DNA of 64,000 nucleotides, from contig JAAUZE010000010.1 in the NCBI GenBank assembly GCA_014804755.1, forward strand, positions 179,407 through 243,406, in the 5' to 3' direction. Under the pieces are notes generated by a model. The model ran no database searches. It was not told where the DNA came from and saw only the letters and a program-made list of their open reading frames with translations. The position numbers and the translations under genes are program-made. This document shows, in pieces, positions 39,684-47,323 of this stretch (within the stretch, counting starts at the first letter, position 1; every line of letters starts with the position of its first letter). This DNA is from Lachnospiraceae bacterium. GTDB lineage: Bacteria; Bacillota; Clostridia; Lachnospirales; Lachnospiraceae.

Positions 39684-40883
39684 ATGAAAATTTTGGTGAT
39701 TAATTGTGGGAGCTCGTCGCTGAAATATCAGTTGATCGACAGCGATACGGAGCAGGTGCTGGCAAAGGGGCTTTGCGAGCGTATCGGCATTGAGGGCGGC
39801 TGCCTGACGCATCAGGGTGCGGGAAAAGAGAAGGTGACGATTCAAAAGGACATGCCGGAACATACGGTTGCGGTACAGATGGTCATAGAAGCGCTGACTG
39901 ACAAGGAACACGGTGTGATCGCGTCGCTTGACGAGATCGGTGCTGTCGGCCACCGCATCGTTCACGGCGGGGAGAAGTTCGCGGGCAGCGTGATCGTGAC
40001 CGATGAGGTCGTGCAGGCGATCGAGGAGTGCGCTGACTTGGCGCCCCTGCACAATCCGGCGAATCTGATCGGGATCCGATCCTGCGAAAAAATTATGCCG
40101 GGCGTATTGCAGGCAGCCGTATTCGATACGGCGTTTCATCAGACGATGCCGAAAAAAGCATATCTGTACGGACTGCCGTATGAGTATTATGAAAAATATA
40201 AAGTGCGCCGTTACGGTTTCCACGGAACGAGCCATGATTTTGTATCCGCGCGCGCGGCGCAGATTCTCGGAAAGGACAGAAAAGATCTGCGCATCATCGT
40301 ATGCCATCTCGGAAACGGAGCAAGCATTTCCGCGGTCAAGTACGGGGAGAGCGTGGATACGAGCATGGGCTTAACGCCGCTTGAGGGACTGATCATGGGA
40401 ACACGCTGCGGGGATATCGACCCGGCGGTCGTCAGCTTTCTCGGGGAAAAAGAGCAGCTCTCTTATCAGGAGCTGTCCGATGTGATGAATAAGAAGTCCG
40501 GCGTGCTCGGCATGTCGGGAATCTCCAGCGATTTCAGGGATTTGGGAGAGGCGGCGGATAAAGGCGACGAGCGTGCAAAAATGACGCTGGACGCTTACGC
40601 GTACCGTGTGGCGAAATATATCGGCGCGTATACGGCGGCGATGGGCGGCGTGGATGTCATTGCGTTTACGGCGGGCGTCGGGGAAAATAATATTTCCATG
40701 CGTGAGATGATCGGTGAATATCTTGCATTTTTGGGCACAAAGATCGATCATGAAAAAAATAACCTGCGAGGCGAGGAAGCCGTAATCTCAACGCCGGAGA
40801 GCCGGGTGAGCATCATGGTCGTTCCGACGAACGAGGAGCTTGCCATTGCGCGCGAGACACTGCGGCTTGTCAGTAAGCAGTAG
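39684..40883 (+). CDS. ackA: Acetate kinase
   Basis: Makes ATP from acetyl phosphate, the main energy step of acetate-forming fermentation. At 399 residues it is the usual size. Motifs: MKILVINCGSSSLKYQL, GHRIVHGGEKF, DTAFHQTMP, RYGFHGTSHDFVSARAA, HLGNGASISAV, GTRCGDIDPAVVSFL. Promoter at 39616-39644. No phosphotransacetylase gene adjoins it. The cca gene follows after 109 bases. Confidence 0.98.
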   Translation: MKILVINCGSSSLKYQLIDSDTEQVLAKGLCERIGIEGGCLTHQGAGKEKVTIQKDMPEHTVAVQMVIEALTDKEHGVIASLDEIGAVGHRIVHGGEKFAGSVIVTDEVVQAIEECADLAPLHNPANLIGIRSCEKIMPGVLQAAVFDTAFHQTMPKKAYLYGLPYEYYEKYKVRRYGFHGTSHDFVSARAAQILGKDRKDLRIIVCHLGNGASISAVKYGESVDTSMGLTPLEGLIMGTRCGDIDPAVVSFLGEKEQLSYQELSDVMNKKSGVLGMSGISSDFRDLGEAADKGDERAKMTLDAYAYRVAKYIGAYTAAMGGVDVIAFTAGVGENNISMREMIGEYLAFLGTKIDHEKNNLRGEEAVISTPESRVSIMVVPTNEELAIARETLRLVSKQ

Positions 40884-40992
40884 CAGATGATTGCGACAGG
40901 CAGATAGAGCAGTTTAGCCGTTTTGCAAAATCACAGCGTTGCCGGACGCGGTTAGCAGGGATCGGCAGCAGCATAAAACGGGAGGATACGGC

Positions 40993-42369
40993 ATGCAGAT
41001 CGAGTTGCCGCAGCAGGCTGCAAATATCATCACGACATTAGAAAGCGCGGGCTATGAGGCGTACGCCGTCGGCGGCTGCGTGCGGGACAGTCTGTTAGGG
41101 AGAGTGCCTGACGACTGGGACATTACCACGAATGCAAAGCCGGACGAGGTGAAAAAGTTATTCCGCCGCACGATCGACACGGGGATTCAGCATGGGACCG
41201 TGACGGTCATGATGGGAAAAACAGGATATGAGGTTACGACCTATCGGGTTGACGGCGAATATGAGGACGGCAGACATCCGAAGAACGTGGCGTTTACGGG
41301 CAGTCTGAGGGAGGACTTATGCCGCAGGGATTTTACGATCAATGCGATGGCGTACCGCCCGAAGGACGGGCTTGTGGACTGCTTCGGAGGAATGGAGGAT
41401 TTACGGGAAGGCCGTATCCGCTGTGTCGGCGACGCGCGTGCGCGCTTTACGGAGGATGCGCTGCGCATGATGCGCGCCGTGCGTTTTAGTGCGCAATTGT
41501 CTTTTTCTATAGAAGAGAAGACGTTTGAGGCGATGAAAGCGCTTGCGGGAAATCTGGAAAAGGTCAGCGCGGAGCGGATACAGGCGGAGTTTGTCAAGCT
41601 TGTGTGTTCGCCGAATCCCGACGCGCTGCGGCTGTTGTATGAGGCGGGATTAAGCGCCGTGTTTTTTCCCGAGTTTGATGAATGCATGCGGACGGGACAG
41701 AATCACCCGCACCATTGCTATTCGGTGGGAGAGCATATTCTTCATGCGATGAAAGCGGTGCGCGCCGACCGTGTGCTGCGTCTTGCGATGTGCTTCCATG
41801 ACATCGGAAAGCCGTATACAAAGGAAACGGACGAAAACGGAATCGACCATTTTCATGGGCATGCCGCGCTCAGTGAGGATTTGACGAAAAAGATCCTGCG
41901 CCGCCTGAAATTCGACACGGATACGATCGTGAAAGTATCCGGGCTTGTGCGGAATCATGACAGAAACATCGAACCGGATAAACGGGGGATGCGCCGCGCG
42001 ATGGCGGATGTCGGATCGGAGCTGTTTCCCGGTCTCTTTGATGTAAAAGAGGCGGATATCGCGGCGCAGAGTACCTATCAGCGGCAGGAAAAACAGGAGC
42101 GTCTTGCGCGCTTGAGAGAGGTATACGACGAGGTTCTGCGCGATCGGGAGTGTGTCTGCTTAAAAGACCTTGCCGTGACGGGGCGGGATATGATCGACAT
42201 CGGTATTCCGGCAGGACCGGGGCTCGGCGCGGTCTTAAAGGAGCTCCTTAAGCTTGTTGTGGAAGAACCTTCCTGTAATTCGAAGGAATATCTGCTTACG
42301 CAGGCTCCGGCTGTCTATGCCGCGTCCGCCGGCATGACGGAAAGTAAAAAAAAGAACACGGAATCATGA
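40993..42369 (+). CDS. cca: CCA tRNA nucleotidyltransferase with HD domain
   Basis: Adds or repairs the CCA end of tRNAs. The 458 residues show the nucleotidyltransferase core GGCVRDSLLGRVPDDWDITTNAKPDEV, the GTVTVMMGKTGYEVTTYR strand, RRDFTINAMAY and an HD-type domain (NHPHHCYSVGEHILHAMKAV, MCFHDIGKP). The two tRNA-Gly genes in this window do not encode CCA, so the enzyme is needed. ATG 40993 follows GGGAGG by 7 bases; an upstream ATG at 40939 is unsupported. Confidence 0.95.
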   Translation: MQIELPQQAANIITTLESAGYEAYAVGGCVRDSLLGRVPDDWDITTNAKPDEVKKLFRRTIDTGIQHGTVTVMMGKTGYEVTTYRVDGEYEDGRHPKNVAFTGSLREDLCRRDFTINAMAYRPKDGLVDCFGGMEDLREGRIRCVGDARARFTEDALRMMRAVRFSAQLSFSIEEKTFEAMKALAGNLEKVSAERIQAEFVKLVCSPNPDALRLLYEAGLSAVFFPEFDECMRTGQNHPHHCYSVGEHILHAMKAVRADRVLRLAMCFHDIGKPYTKETDENGIDHFHGHAALSEDLTKKILRRLKFDTDTIVKVSGLVRNHDRNIEPDKRGMRRAMADVGSELFPGLFDVKEADIAAQSTYQRQEKQERLARLREVYDEVLRDRECVCLKDLAVTGRDMIDIGIPAGPGLGAVLKELLKLVVEEPSCNSKEYLLTQAPAVYAASAGMTESKKKNTES

Positions 42370-42437
42370 AATATCGGTACATATTTTCACCTATGTTGTC
42401 ATATATTGGGGTATGCGATATGGTGGAGGTAGCCGGT

Positions 42438-43490
42438 GTGAATGACCGAATTGTTAATATACTGGAACAATATGACGTGACGCTGCTCAAGACATGGAAA
42501 GGAAGAAGCGCGCTGTTATGCGATACGGAGCAGGGCTTAAAGATTATTCGGGAATATACGGGGCCGCTTGAGAAGCTCTGCGTGTTAGAGGCGCTTTTAC
42601 AAAATATGCGGGAAGCGGGCTTTTTGTCCGACTGTATCCTGCGCACGAAGGAAGGCGCGCTGTTTGTGCGGGGCAGGGACGGGAACGTCTATATCGTCAA
42701 AGATTATTATGAGGGGCGCGAGTGCTCGGTGGGCGATGCGTCCGACTGCGTGCGCGCAGTCAGGCAGCTTGCGCAGCTTCATCTTCATTTATCCGTTCCG
42801 CCCAAGGAGAGCATTCGTCCGCTTGTGCAAAAGCCGTCCGATCAGGAAGAGGACTGTACGCCGGATGGAGAGGAAACAGGCAGTTACCGGTTCCGGATGT
42901 TTGATCCGGTGAGAGAGTATGAACGGTATAACCGTGAACTGAAACGGATTTGGAAGCATCTGCGCAATAAGAGCGATAAGACGGATTTTGAGGTATTTCT
43001 TCTGCATCATTATCCTTTTTTTATGGAACAGGCAGAGGAGGCGCTTACGCTGTTTCGGAGCGCGGATGTGGATGCGTTCTACCGGCAGGAGGAAGAAAAG
43101 GGCGTACTCTGCCATGGGGATTTCCAATATCATAACATCCTGTTTACGGACGGGGGCGCGTTTGTGATGAATTTTGAAAAATGCGTGATGGACGTCAGAA
43201 TAAGGGATTTTTATCTATTTTTCCGGAAAGTTATGGAAAAAAATAATTGGAACATTTATACAGGCAGGCAGCTTTTAGAGGCATATGACGCCGTCCGTCC
43301 GATCAGTGATGCGGAGAAAAACCTGCTTGGCTTAAAGCTCTGTTATCCCGAGCGTTTCCGCAAGGTTGTGAGCTATTACTATAACAGCGGAAAGGCATGG
43401 ATTCCTGCCAAAAACAGGGAAAAAATCGACCGTCTGCTTGGGCAGGAGGATGCGCGAAAGAGCTTTCTAAAAAATCTGTTTGAGGCATAG
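42438..43490 (+). CDS. CotS-family kinase-like protein
   Basis: Aminoglycoside phosphotransferase-fold protein of 350 residues, in the spore coat CotS branch. The N-lobe begins MNDRIVNILEQYDVTLLKTWKGRSALLCDTEQG; the catalytic loop reads LCHGDFQYHNILFTDGG, and an acidic metal-site equivalent appears as FVMNFEKCVMDVRIRDF. In CotS-type proteins the second Asp is often replaced, as here (NFEKC). The best start is GTG 42438, 8 bases after GGAGG. ATG 42366 (ATGA overlap with cca) and ATG 42420 are alternatives. A sporulation role is inferred. Confidence 0.75.
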   Translation: MNDRIVNILEQYDVTLLKTWKGRSALLCDTEQGLKIIREYTGPLEKLCVLEALLQNMREAGFLSDCILRTKEGALFVRGRDGNVYIVKDYYEGRECSVGDASDCVRAVRQLAQLHLHLSVPPKESIRPLVQKPSDQEEDCTPDGEETGSYRFRMFDPVREYERYNRELKRIWKHLRNKSDKTDFEVFLLHHYPFFMEQAEEALTLFRSADVDAFYRQEEEKGVLCHGDFQYHNILFTDGGAFVMNFEKCVMDVRIRDFYLFFRKVMEKNNWNIYTGRQLLEAYDAVRPISDAEKNLLGLKLCYPERFRKVVSYYYNSGKAWIPAKNREKIDRLLGQEDARKSFLKNLFEA

Positions 43491-43523
43491 CGCAAGAGGG
43501 CAGGATTGTGCTATACTGTTCTC

Positions 43524-44948
43524 ATGAAAATGAATCGAAAAAAACAAAATTTCATAAAGATGACCGCGGTCTGGATGGCAGGCGTTCTTTTGTTTACGGG
43601 CTGTGCGTTCCGGGAGGCGGGGAAATCCGATACACAAACGGACGTAACGGTCGATAACCAGCAGCAGGTGACTGCCGCGCCGCCGCAGACTGCGGGCTAT
43701 GACAGTGTGGACACGGCGATCGTTATCCGCTATGACACGGAAGAAAAGACGATCTCTCTGCGGAATTTAGAGACGGGCAGACAGTATACGCTTGCCTATG
43801 ACGGAACGACCAGGCTTTCGGACAAAAACGGACAGGTCTTAACGATGGCGCAGATCAAGGCGGGAGAGCTTGTGGACGTAACGTTCCGTTACCGGAGCAA
43901 GACGCTTGTGTCGCTTGTGCAGTCGCCGGACGCCTTTGTAAAAGAGGGGTTGACGGACTATGCGTTGTCGGAGACGGGAAGATCGATGACGATAAACGGC
44001 GTGCAGTATCGGCTTGCCGACGATCTGGCGATCCTATCCGACGGAGAACTGATCGAGCTGATGGATCTTAACAGTGTGGACGCGCTGACGCTGCGCGGCT
44101 TTGACTATGAGATACACAGCATCAGCGTTGACCGCGGGCACGGATATTTAAGGCTCAAAAACGACGAGTCCTTTATCGGCGGCTGGATCGAGGTCGGCTC
44201 CGAGGTGATCGCGCCGATCACGGAGAACATGCTGTTGACCGTGCCGGAGGGCAGCTATGAGGTGTCGGTTTCGAGTGAGGCGGGACACGGAACACTGTCT
44301 GTTGCGGTCTATAAGAATCAGGAGCAGACGCTGGACGTCGGTGATTTTGCAGTGGAAATCAAGGAGGGAAAGGTCTATTTTGATGTCATGCCCGTCTCCG
44401 CCACCGTCTACGTGGACAGTGAGAAAGTTGATATTTCCGGTCCGGTGTCCCTTACCTACGGCGTGCATTTTCTGATGATCCGGGCGGATGGCTATGAGAC
44501 GATGGTGAAATATTTAAGCGTCGGGCAGGAGACAGCCAGTTTGGCGATCACGTTGGAGAAAGCGGCGGAGGTTTCGGACGACGATGATGACGATCAGAAT
44601 TCCGGTGACGGAAACGGCACGAATAACGGAAACGGTACGGGCAGCGGAAGCGAAGCAGACGGCAGCGGCACAGATACGGATCAAGGCGGACAGGCTTCGG
44701 AGCCGGAAGTGGTGACAGCGGATGACGGGACGGTGTTCTATGTGCTGGTAACGGCGCCGGAGCAGGCGGAGGTTTATGTGGACGGTATTTATGTCGGCAT
44801 CGCGCCGATACGGTTCAAGAAGGTACCCGGAAGCCATGAGATCACGCTGCGCCGTATTGGTTATCAGACGCGCGCATATACGATACAGCTTGACGACGAA
44901 AAGAAGGATGTTACCTATTCCTTTTCCGAATTATTAGCGACGGAATAG
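43524..44948 (+). CDS. PEGA-domain lipoprotein
   Basis: Exported lipoprotein of 474 residues. Signal with lipobox LLFTGCA. Two PEGA modules are visible: VYFDVMPVSATVYVDSEKVDISGPVSLTYGVHFLMIRADGYE and FYVLVTAPEQAEVYVDGIYVGIAPIRFKKVPGSHEITLRRIGYQT. Between them lies an Asp-run and Gly/Asn/Ser-rich linker (about 44575-44690). The N-terminal part (residues 60-160) is a beta domain of unknown type. Such proteins bind surface or wall structures. The start follows TATACT with no clear ribosome site; the ATG at 43530 is equal in merit. Confidence 0.85.
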   Translation: MKMNRKKQNFIKMTAVWMAGVLLFTGCAFREAGKSDTQTDVTVDNQQQVTAAPPQTAGYDSVDTAIVIRYDTEEKTISLRNLETGRQYTLAYDGTTRLSDKNGQVLTMAQIKAGELVDVTFRYRSKTLVSLVQSPDAFVKEGLTDYALSETGRSMTINGVQYRLADDLAILSDGELIELMDLNSVDALTLRGFDYEIHSISVDRGHGYLRLKNDESFIGGWIEVGSEVIAPITENMLLTVPEGSYEVSVSSEAGHGTLSVAVYKNQEQTLDVGDFAVEIKEGKVYFDVMPVSATVYVDSEKVDISGPVSLTYGVHFLMIRADGYETMVKYLSVGQETASLAITLEKAAEVSDDDDDDQNSGDGNGTNNGNGTGSGSEADGSGTDTDQGGQASEPEVVTADDGTVFYVLVTAPEQAEVYVDGIYVGIAPIRFKKVPGSHEITLRRIGYQTRAYTIQLDDEKKDVTYSFSELLATE

Positions 44949-44975
44949 ATTTTTAACGGAAATCGCTATTTTTCC

Positions 44976-45004
44976 TTGACAAATGTTGGTAAAAAAGCTA
45001 TAAG
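44976..45004 (+). promoter_or_regulatory. Strong sigma-A promoter of hup
   Basis: A perfect TTGACA and TATAAG are 17 bases apart, with a TGTATAGG second -10 option just downstream. The 70-base leader ends in AGAGGAGG. Confidence 0.8.
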
Positions 45005-45075
45005 TATGTATAGGCATTCTGAGGGATGCCATAATACTATCAAAAACAAAGCTCAGTAAGAGGAGGAGTTCGTCA

Positions 45076-45351
45076 ATGAACAAAACAGAGTTAGTTGCAG
45101 CTATGGCTGAACAGGCAGGATTATCTAAGAAGGATGCAGAGGCAGCGTTAAAGGCTTTCACGGACGTTGTAGCTGCTCAGCTTAAGAAGGGTGATAAGAT
45201 TCAGTTAGTAGGCTTTGGTACATTTGAGGTTGCTGAGAGAGCAGCTAGAGAAGGCAGAAATCCGCAGACTGGCGCGGTTATGCCGATCGCAGCTTCCAAG
45301 GCTCCGAAGTTCAAGGCTGGTAAGGCATTAAAGGATATGGTAAATGCATAA
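45076..45351 (+). CDS. hup: HU family DNA-binding protein
   Basis: Histone-like protein that compacts and bends DNA as a dimer. The 91 residues match HU closely: [32 protein letters not shown], then [22 protein letters not shown], the DNA-clamping arm, and [17 protein letters not shown]. Codon choice is biased as in highly expressed genes. It has its own promoter and terminator and stands at the head of the rqcP-yabP-yabQ-divIC block. Confidence 0.98.
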   Translation: MNKTELVAAMAEQAGLSKKDAEAALKAFTDVVAAQLKKGDKIQLVGFGTFEVAERAAREGRNPQTGAVMPIAASKAPKFKAGKALKDMVNA

Positions 45352-45386
45352 GAATGCGCCCGTTCCTTTGAAACGACTTGAGACCG

Positions 45387-45430
45387 GAAGACGGCTGATG
45401 AGAGGATTTCATTAGCCGTCTTTTCTTTTG
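45387..45430 (+). terminator. Intrinsic terminator of hup
   Basis: AAGACGGCT...GATGA pairs with TCATT...AGCCGTCTTTT, followed by CTTTT. Confidence 0.9.
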
Positions 45431-45452
45431 GCAAAATGGGAGGAGAGAATGT

Positions 45453-45692
45453 ATGCGGCTGGATAAATATCTCAAGGTGTCCCGGCTCATTAAGCGCAGG
45501 ACCGTTGCAAACGAGGCGTGCGATGCGGGCAGGGTTACGGTCAACGATAAACCGGCGAAAGCGTCTTATGAAGTGAAAGCGGGCGACATTATTGCAATCC
45601 GGTTCGGCGATAAGGAGATCCGCGTAGAGGTACTCGCCGTGCAGGAGACGGTGCGGAAAGAAGATGCGTCGGGTTTGTTCAAATATATATAG
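45453..45692 (+). CDS. rqcP: S4-domain RNA-binding protein RqcP
   Basis: RqcP (YabO) helps the RqcH ribosome-rescue factor add alanine tails to stalled chains on the 50S subunit. The 79 residues are one S4 domain: MRLDKYLKVSRLIKRRTVANEACDAGRVTVNDKPAKASYEVKAGDIIAIRFG. The place just before yabP and divIC matches Bacillus. ATG follows GGGAGGAG. A hairpin lies at the stop codon. Confidence 0.92.
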   Translation: MRLDKYLKVSRLIKRRTVANEACDAGRVTVNDKPAKASYEVKAGDIIAIRFGDKEIRVEVLAVQETVRKEDASGLFKYI

Positions 45693-45722
45693 GGAAACGC
45701 TGATTAAATCAGCGCTTCCTTG
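45691..45722. repeat. GGGAAACGCTGAT-type hairpin after rqcP
   Basis: GGGAAACGCTGAT pairs with ATCAGCGCTTCC; T-poor tail. Closely related to the hairpin at 54917, so a second small repeat family is likely. Confidence 0.6.
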
Positions 45723-45857
45723 GAAAATGCGATTGATTCAGGCATTTGATCAGGCATAAACAGGAATCTCCCGAATATATTTTTTTATAGAAACAGGTGC
45801 ATGGCTCGTACAATCTGTGCTTGCGGATATAAAAAATAGAAGGGAGGTTCTTTTTTT

Positions 45858-46148
45858 ATGGAGGACTTGAATCAGATGCAAAAAATGCCTCACAAAATGG
45901 TGGTAGGAAACCGCAAGACGATCGCGCTTACGGGCGTCACGGATGTGCTTGCGTTCGACATTCACGAGATCCTGCTGGAGACTTCCCAGGGGATGCTGAT
46001 GATACGGGGGAATAATCTGCATGTCAGCAGGCTGACGCTTGATAAAGGGGAGGTTGATGTGGACGGCCGGATCGACAGTCTGGCTTACTCGGATGCGCCC
46101 GCGTACGGAAAAAAACAGGAATCCCTGTTTTCCAGATTGTTCAAATAA
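45858..46148 (+). CDS. yabP: Sporulation protein YabP
   Basis: A small conserved spore-formation protein (96 residues) needed with YabQ for cortex or coat formation in Bacillus. Core: HKMVVGNRKTIALTGVTDVLAFDIHEILLETSQGMLMIRGNNLHVSRLTLDKGEVDVDGRIDSLAY, the YabP pattern. GGGAGG lies 13 bases upstream. A CGTACAAT near 45807, about 17 bases below a TATAG, is a possible sigma-E site; this is a guess. yabQ follows 19 bases later. Confidence 0.9.
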   Translation: MEDLNQMQKMPHKMVVGNRKTIALTGVTDVLAFDIHEILLETSQGMLMIRGNNLHVSRLTLDKGEVDVDGRIDSLAYSDAPAYGKKQESLFSRLFK

Positions 46149-46167
46149 TCCCGAAGAAGGGCGCGCT

Positions 46168-46608
46168 ATGAGTGAAAGTATCATCAAAGAGGCGGTGTTT
46201 TCGCTGCATTGCATCAGCGTGGGTGTGTCGATCACCTTTGTGTACGATCTGCTGCATGTATGCAGGATCTGCGTCAGGCACAGCCGTTTTTTGATTTCCG
46301 TAGAGGATTTTTTGTTTTGGGTCGTTTGTGCAGTTTTTATATTTTTGGTGTTGTATTGTGAAAATGACGGAATCCTGCGCTGGTACTGCATTGCGTGCGC
46401 AGTCGTGGGGATGGAGATCTATAAAAAACTGTTCAGTCCATATATAGTGCGTTTTATGTCAACAGTTTTGAAAAAGACCATACATGTTGTAGCGTGGATT
46501 GTACGGAAACTGATGTTCCCTTTCAAGATGCTGTTTTTAGGGCTTCGCAGGGCATATGTCAAAATCTGTCACATTTTCACAAAAAAGAAAAAACAAGCTG
46601 ATAGGTAG
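46168..46608 (+). CDS. yabQ: Sporulation membrane protein YabQ
   Basis: Membrane protein needed for spore cortex in Bacillus. The 146 residues contain three hydrophobic segments (VFSLHCISVGVSITFVYDLLHV; FWVVCAVFIFLVLYC; LRWYCIACAVVG) and a basic C-terminus (FTKKKKQADR). Weak similarity in sequence but exact operon position between yabP and divIC supports the call. The start is ATG 46168; upstream in-frame ATGs lie within yabP. Confidence 0.82.
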   Translation: MSESIIKEAVFSLHCISVGVSITFVYDLLHVCRICVRHSRFLISVEDFLFWVVCAVFIFLVLYCENDGILRWYCIACAVVGMEIYKKLFSPYIVRFMSTVLKKTIHVVAWIVRKLMFPFKMLFLGLRRAYVKICHIFTKKKKQADR

Positions 46609-46616
46609 TTGACGGT

Positions 46617-46646
46617 TTGCATAAAATTCGTTAACATATGTATTAT
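46617..46646 (+). promoter_or_regulatory. Possible promoter of divIC
   Basis: TTGCAT and TATTAT are 18 bases apart, 41 bases before the ATG. It would allow vegetative expression of divIC independent of the sporulation genes. Confidence 0.5.
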
Positions 46647-46686
46647 GTAAACAGTTTGAAAGTTATGGAAAGGTAAGAGAAATATT

Positions 46687-46995
46687 ATGGCAAGAAAGAG
46701 ACCGGCATACCGTAAAAAGCGGCATAACCGGCTCGGTATGCTTTTGGTGATGATGTGTATCGTGATGCTGCTGATCGTAGTCAGCGTCAGCAGTATAGAT
46801 CTCAAGGCAAAGCAGAGAACCTATGCTGAACGTGAGCGGAATTTAGCAGAGCAGATTGAGCAGGAACACGAGAGAACACGGCAGCTTGAAGAATATGAAA
46901 AGTATATCAGGACAGACGCGTATATTGAGGAAGTGGCAAAGAGTAAGCTCGGACTCGTATACGAGGGCGAGATCATATTCAGGGCAGACGATTAA
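46687..46995 (+). CDS. divIC: Septum formation protein DivIC/FtsB
   Basis: Bitopic division protein that forms a complex with FtsL and DivIB. The 102 residues: a basic cytoplasmic N-terminus (MARKRPAYRKKRHNR), one membrane helix (LGMLLVMMCIVMLLIVVSVSSI), a coiled coil (YAERERNLAEQIEQEHERTRQLEEYEKYIRTDAYIEEVAKSKLGLVYEGEIIFR) with the DivIC end motif. AAGGTAAGAG precedes the ATG. Order with yabQ and spoIIE matches Bacillus. Confidence 0.92.
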   Translation: MARKRPAYRKKRHNRLGMLLVMMCIVMLLIVVSVSSIDLKAKQRTYAERERNLAEQIEQEHERTRQLEEYEKYIRTDAYIEEVAKSKLGLVYEGEIIFRADD

Positions 46996-47036
46996 ACAGA
47001 CCGGAAATGCGGAGCGTTTCGGGTCTGTTTCTTTTA
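46994..47036 (+). terminator. Intrinsic terminator of divIC
   Basis: AAACAGACC-GGAAATGC pairs with GCGTTTC-GGTCTGTTT, followed by CTTTT. The stem begins at the divIC stop codon. Confidence 0.88.
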
Positions 47037-47049
47037 TGGAGCGAAAGCA

Positions 47050-47194
47050 AAGGCAGTGATACTTACATGCAGGGTGCTTTGACGCCGTCGGTACTTACAT
47101 GCCGTATTTCGGCATGTTATGTACCGTTACGAGCGGAAAGCAGCGGAAGCGTACCCTGCATGTAGTATCTCTGCCTTCTTGAGTTCTTTTTTTG
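47050..47194. repeat. Nested long inverted repeat before spoIIE
   Basis: Outer arms AAGGCAG-GATACT-ACATGCAGGGT (47050-47075) and their complement (47151-47177) pair over about 24 of 26 bases. Inside lies a second hairpin, CGGTAC-ACATGCCG / CGGCATGT-GTACCG (47089-47126). TACTTACATGC occurs in both 5' arms as a direct repeat. CTTTTTTT follows the outer stem. This explains most of the 328-base gap. It could be a structured RNA or a miniature inverted-repeat element; see findings. Confidence 0.65.
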
Positions 47195-47223
47195 TCAGAA
47201 AGTTAAGCAGCGCGCAGGCATGG

Positions 47224-47257
47224 TTTGACAAAAAATACGCCGCGCCTCCTCTATAAT
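47224..47257 (+). promoter_or_regulatory. spoIIE promoter with 21-base spacing and 0A-like box
   Basis: TTGACA (47225-47230) and a perfect TATAAT (47252-47257) are 21 bases apart, too far for ordinary sigma-A use but the same spacing as the Spo0A-activated spoIIE promoter of Bacillus. Read on the other strand, TTTGACA is TGTCAAA, one base from the 0A box TGTCGAA. Confidence 0.65.
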
Positions 47258-47323
47258 ATACCCTTACAGACTAACCGTGCCGCGGCGCGGAGCCTGCATG
47301 TTATGGAAAGGGTATGATGGAAT

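Noticed and set aside
39513..40307. Minus-strand frame of 264 codons
   Set aside because: It is antisense to ackA and crosses both divergent promoters.
47127..47150. SRP RNA-like GGAAAGCAGC motif
   Set aside because: The surrounding fold does not match the SRP tip, and the sequence is the unpaired part of the nested inverted repeat.
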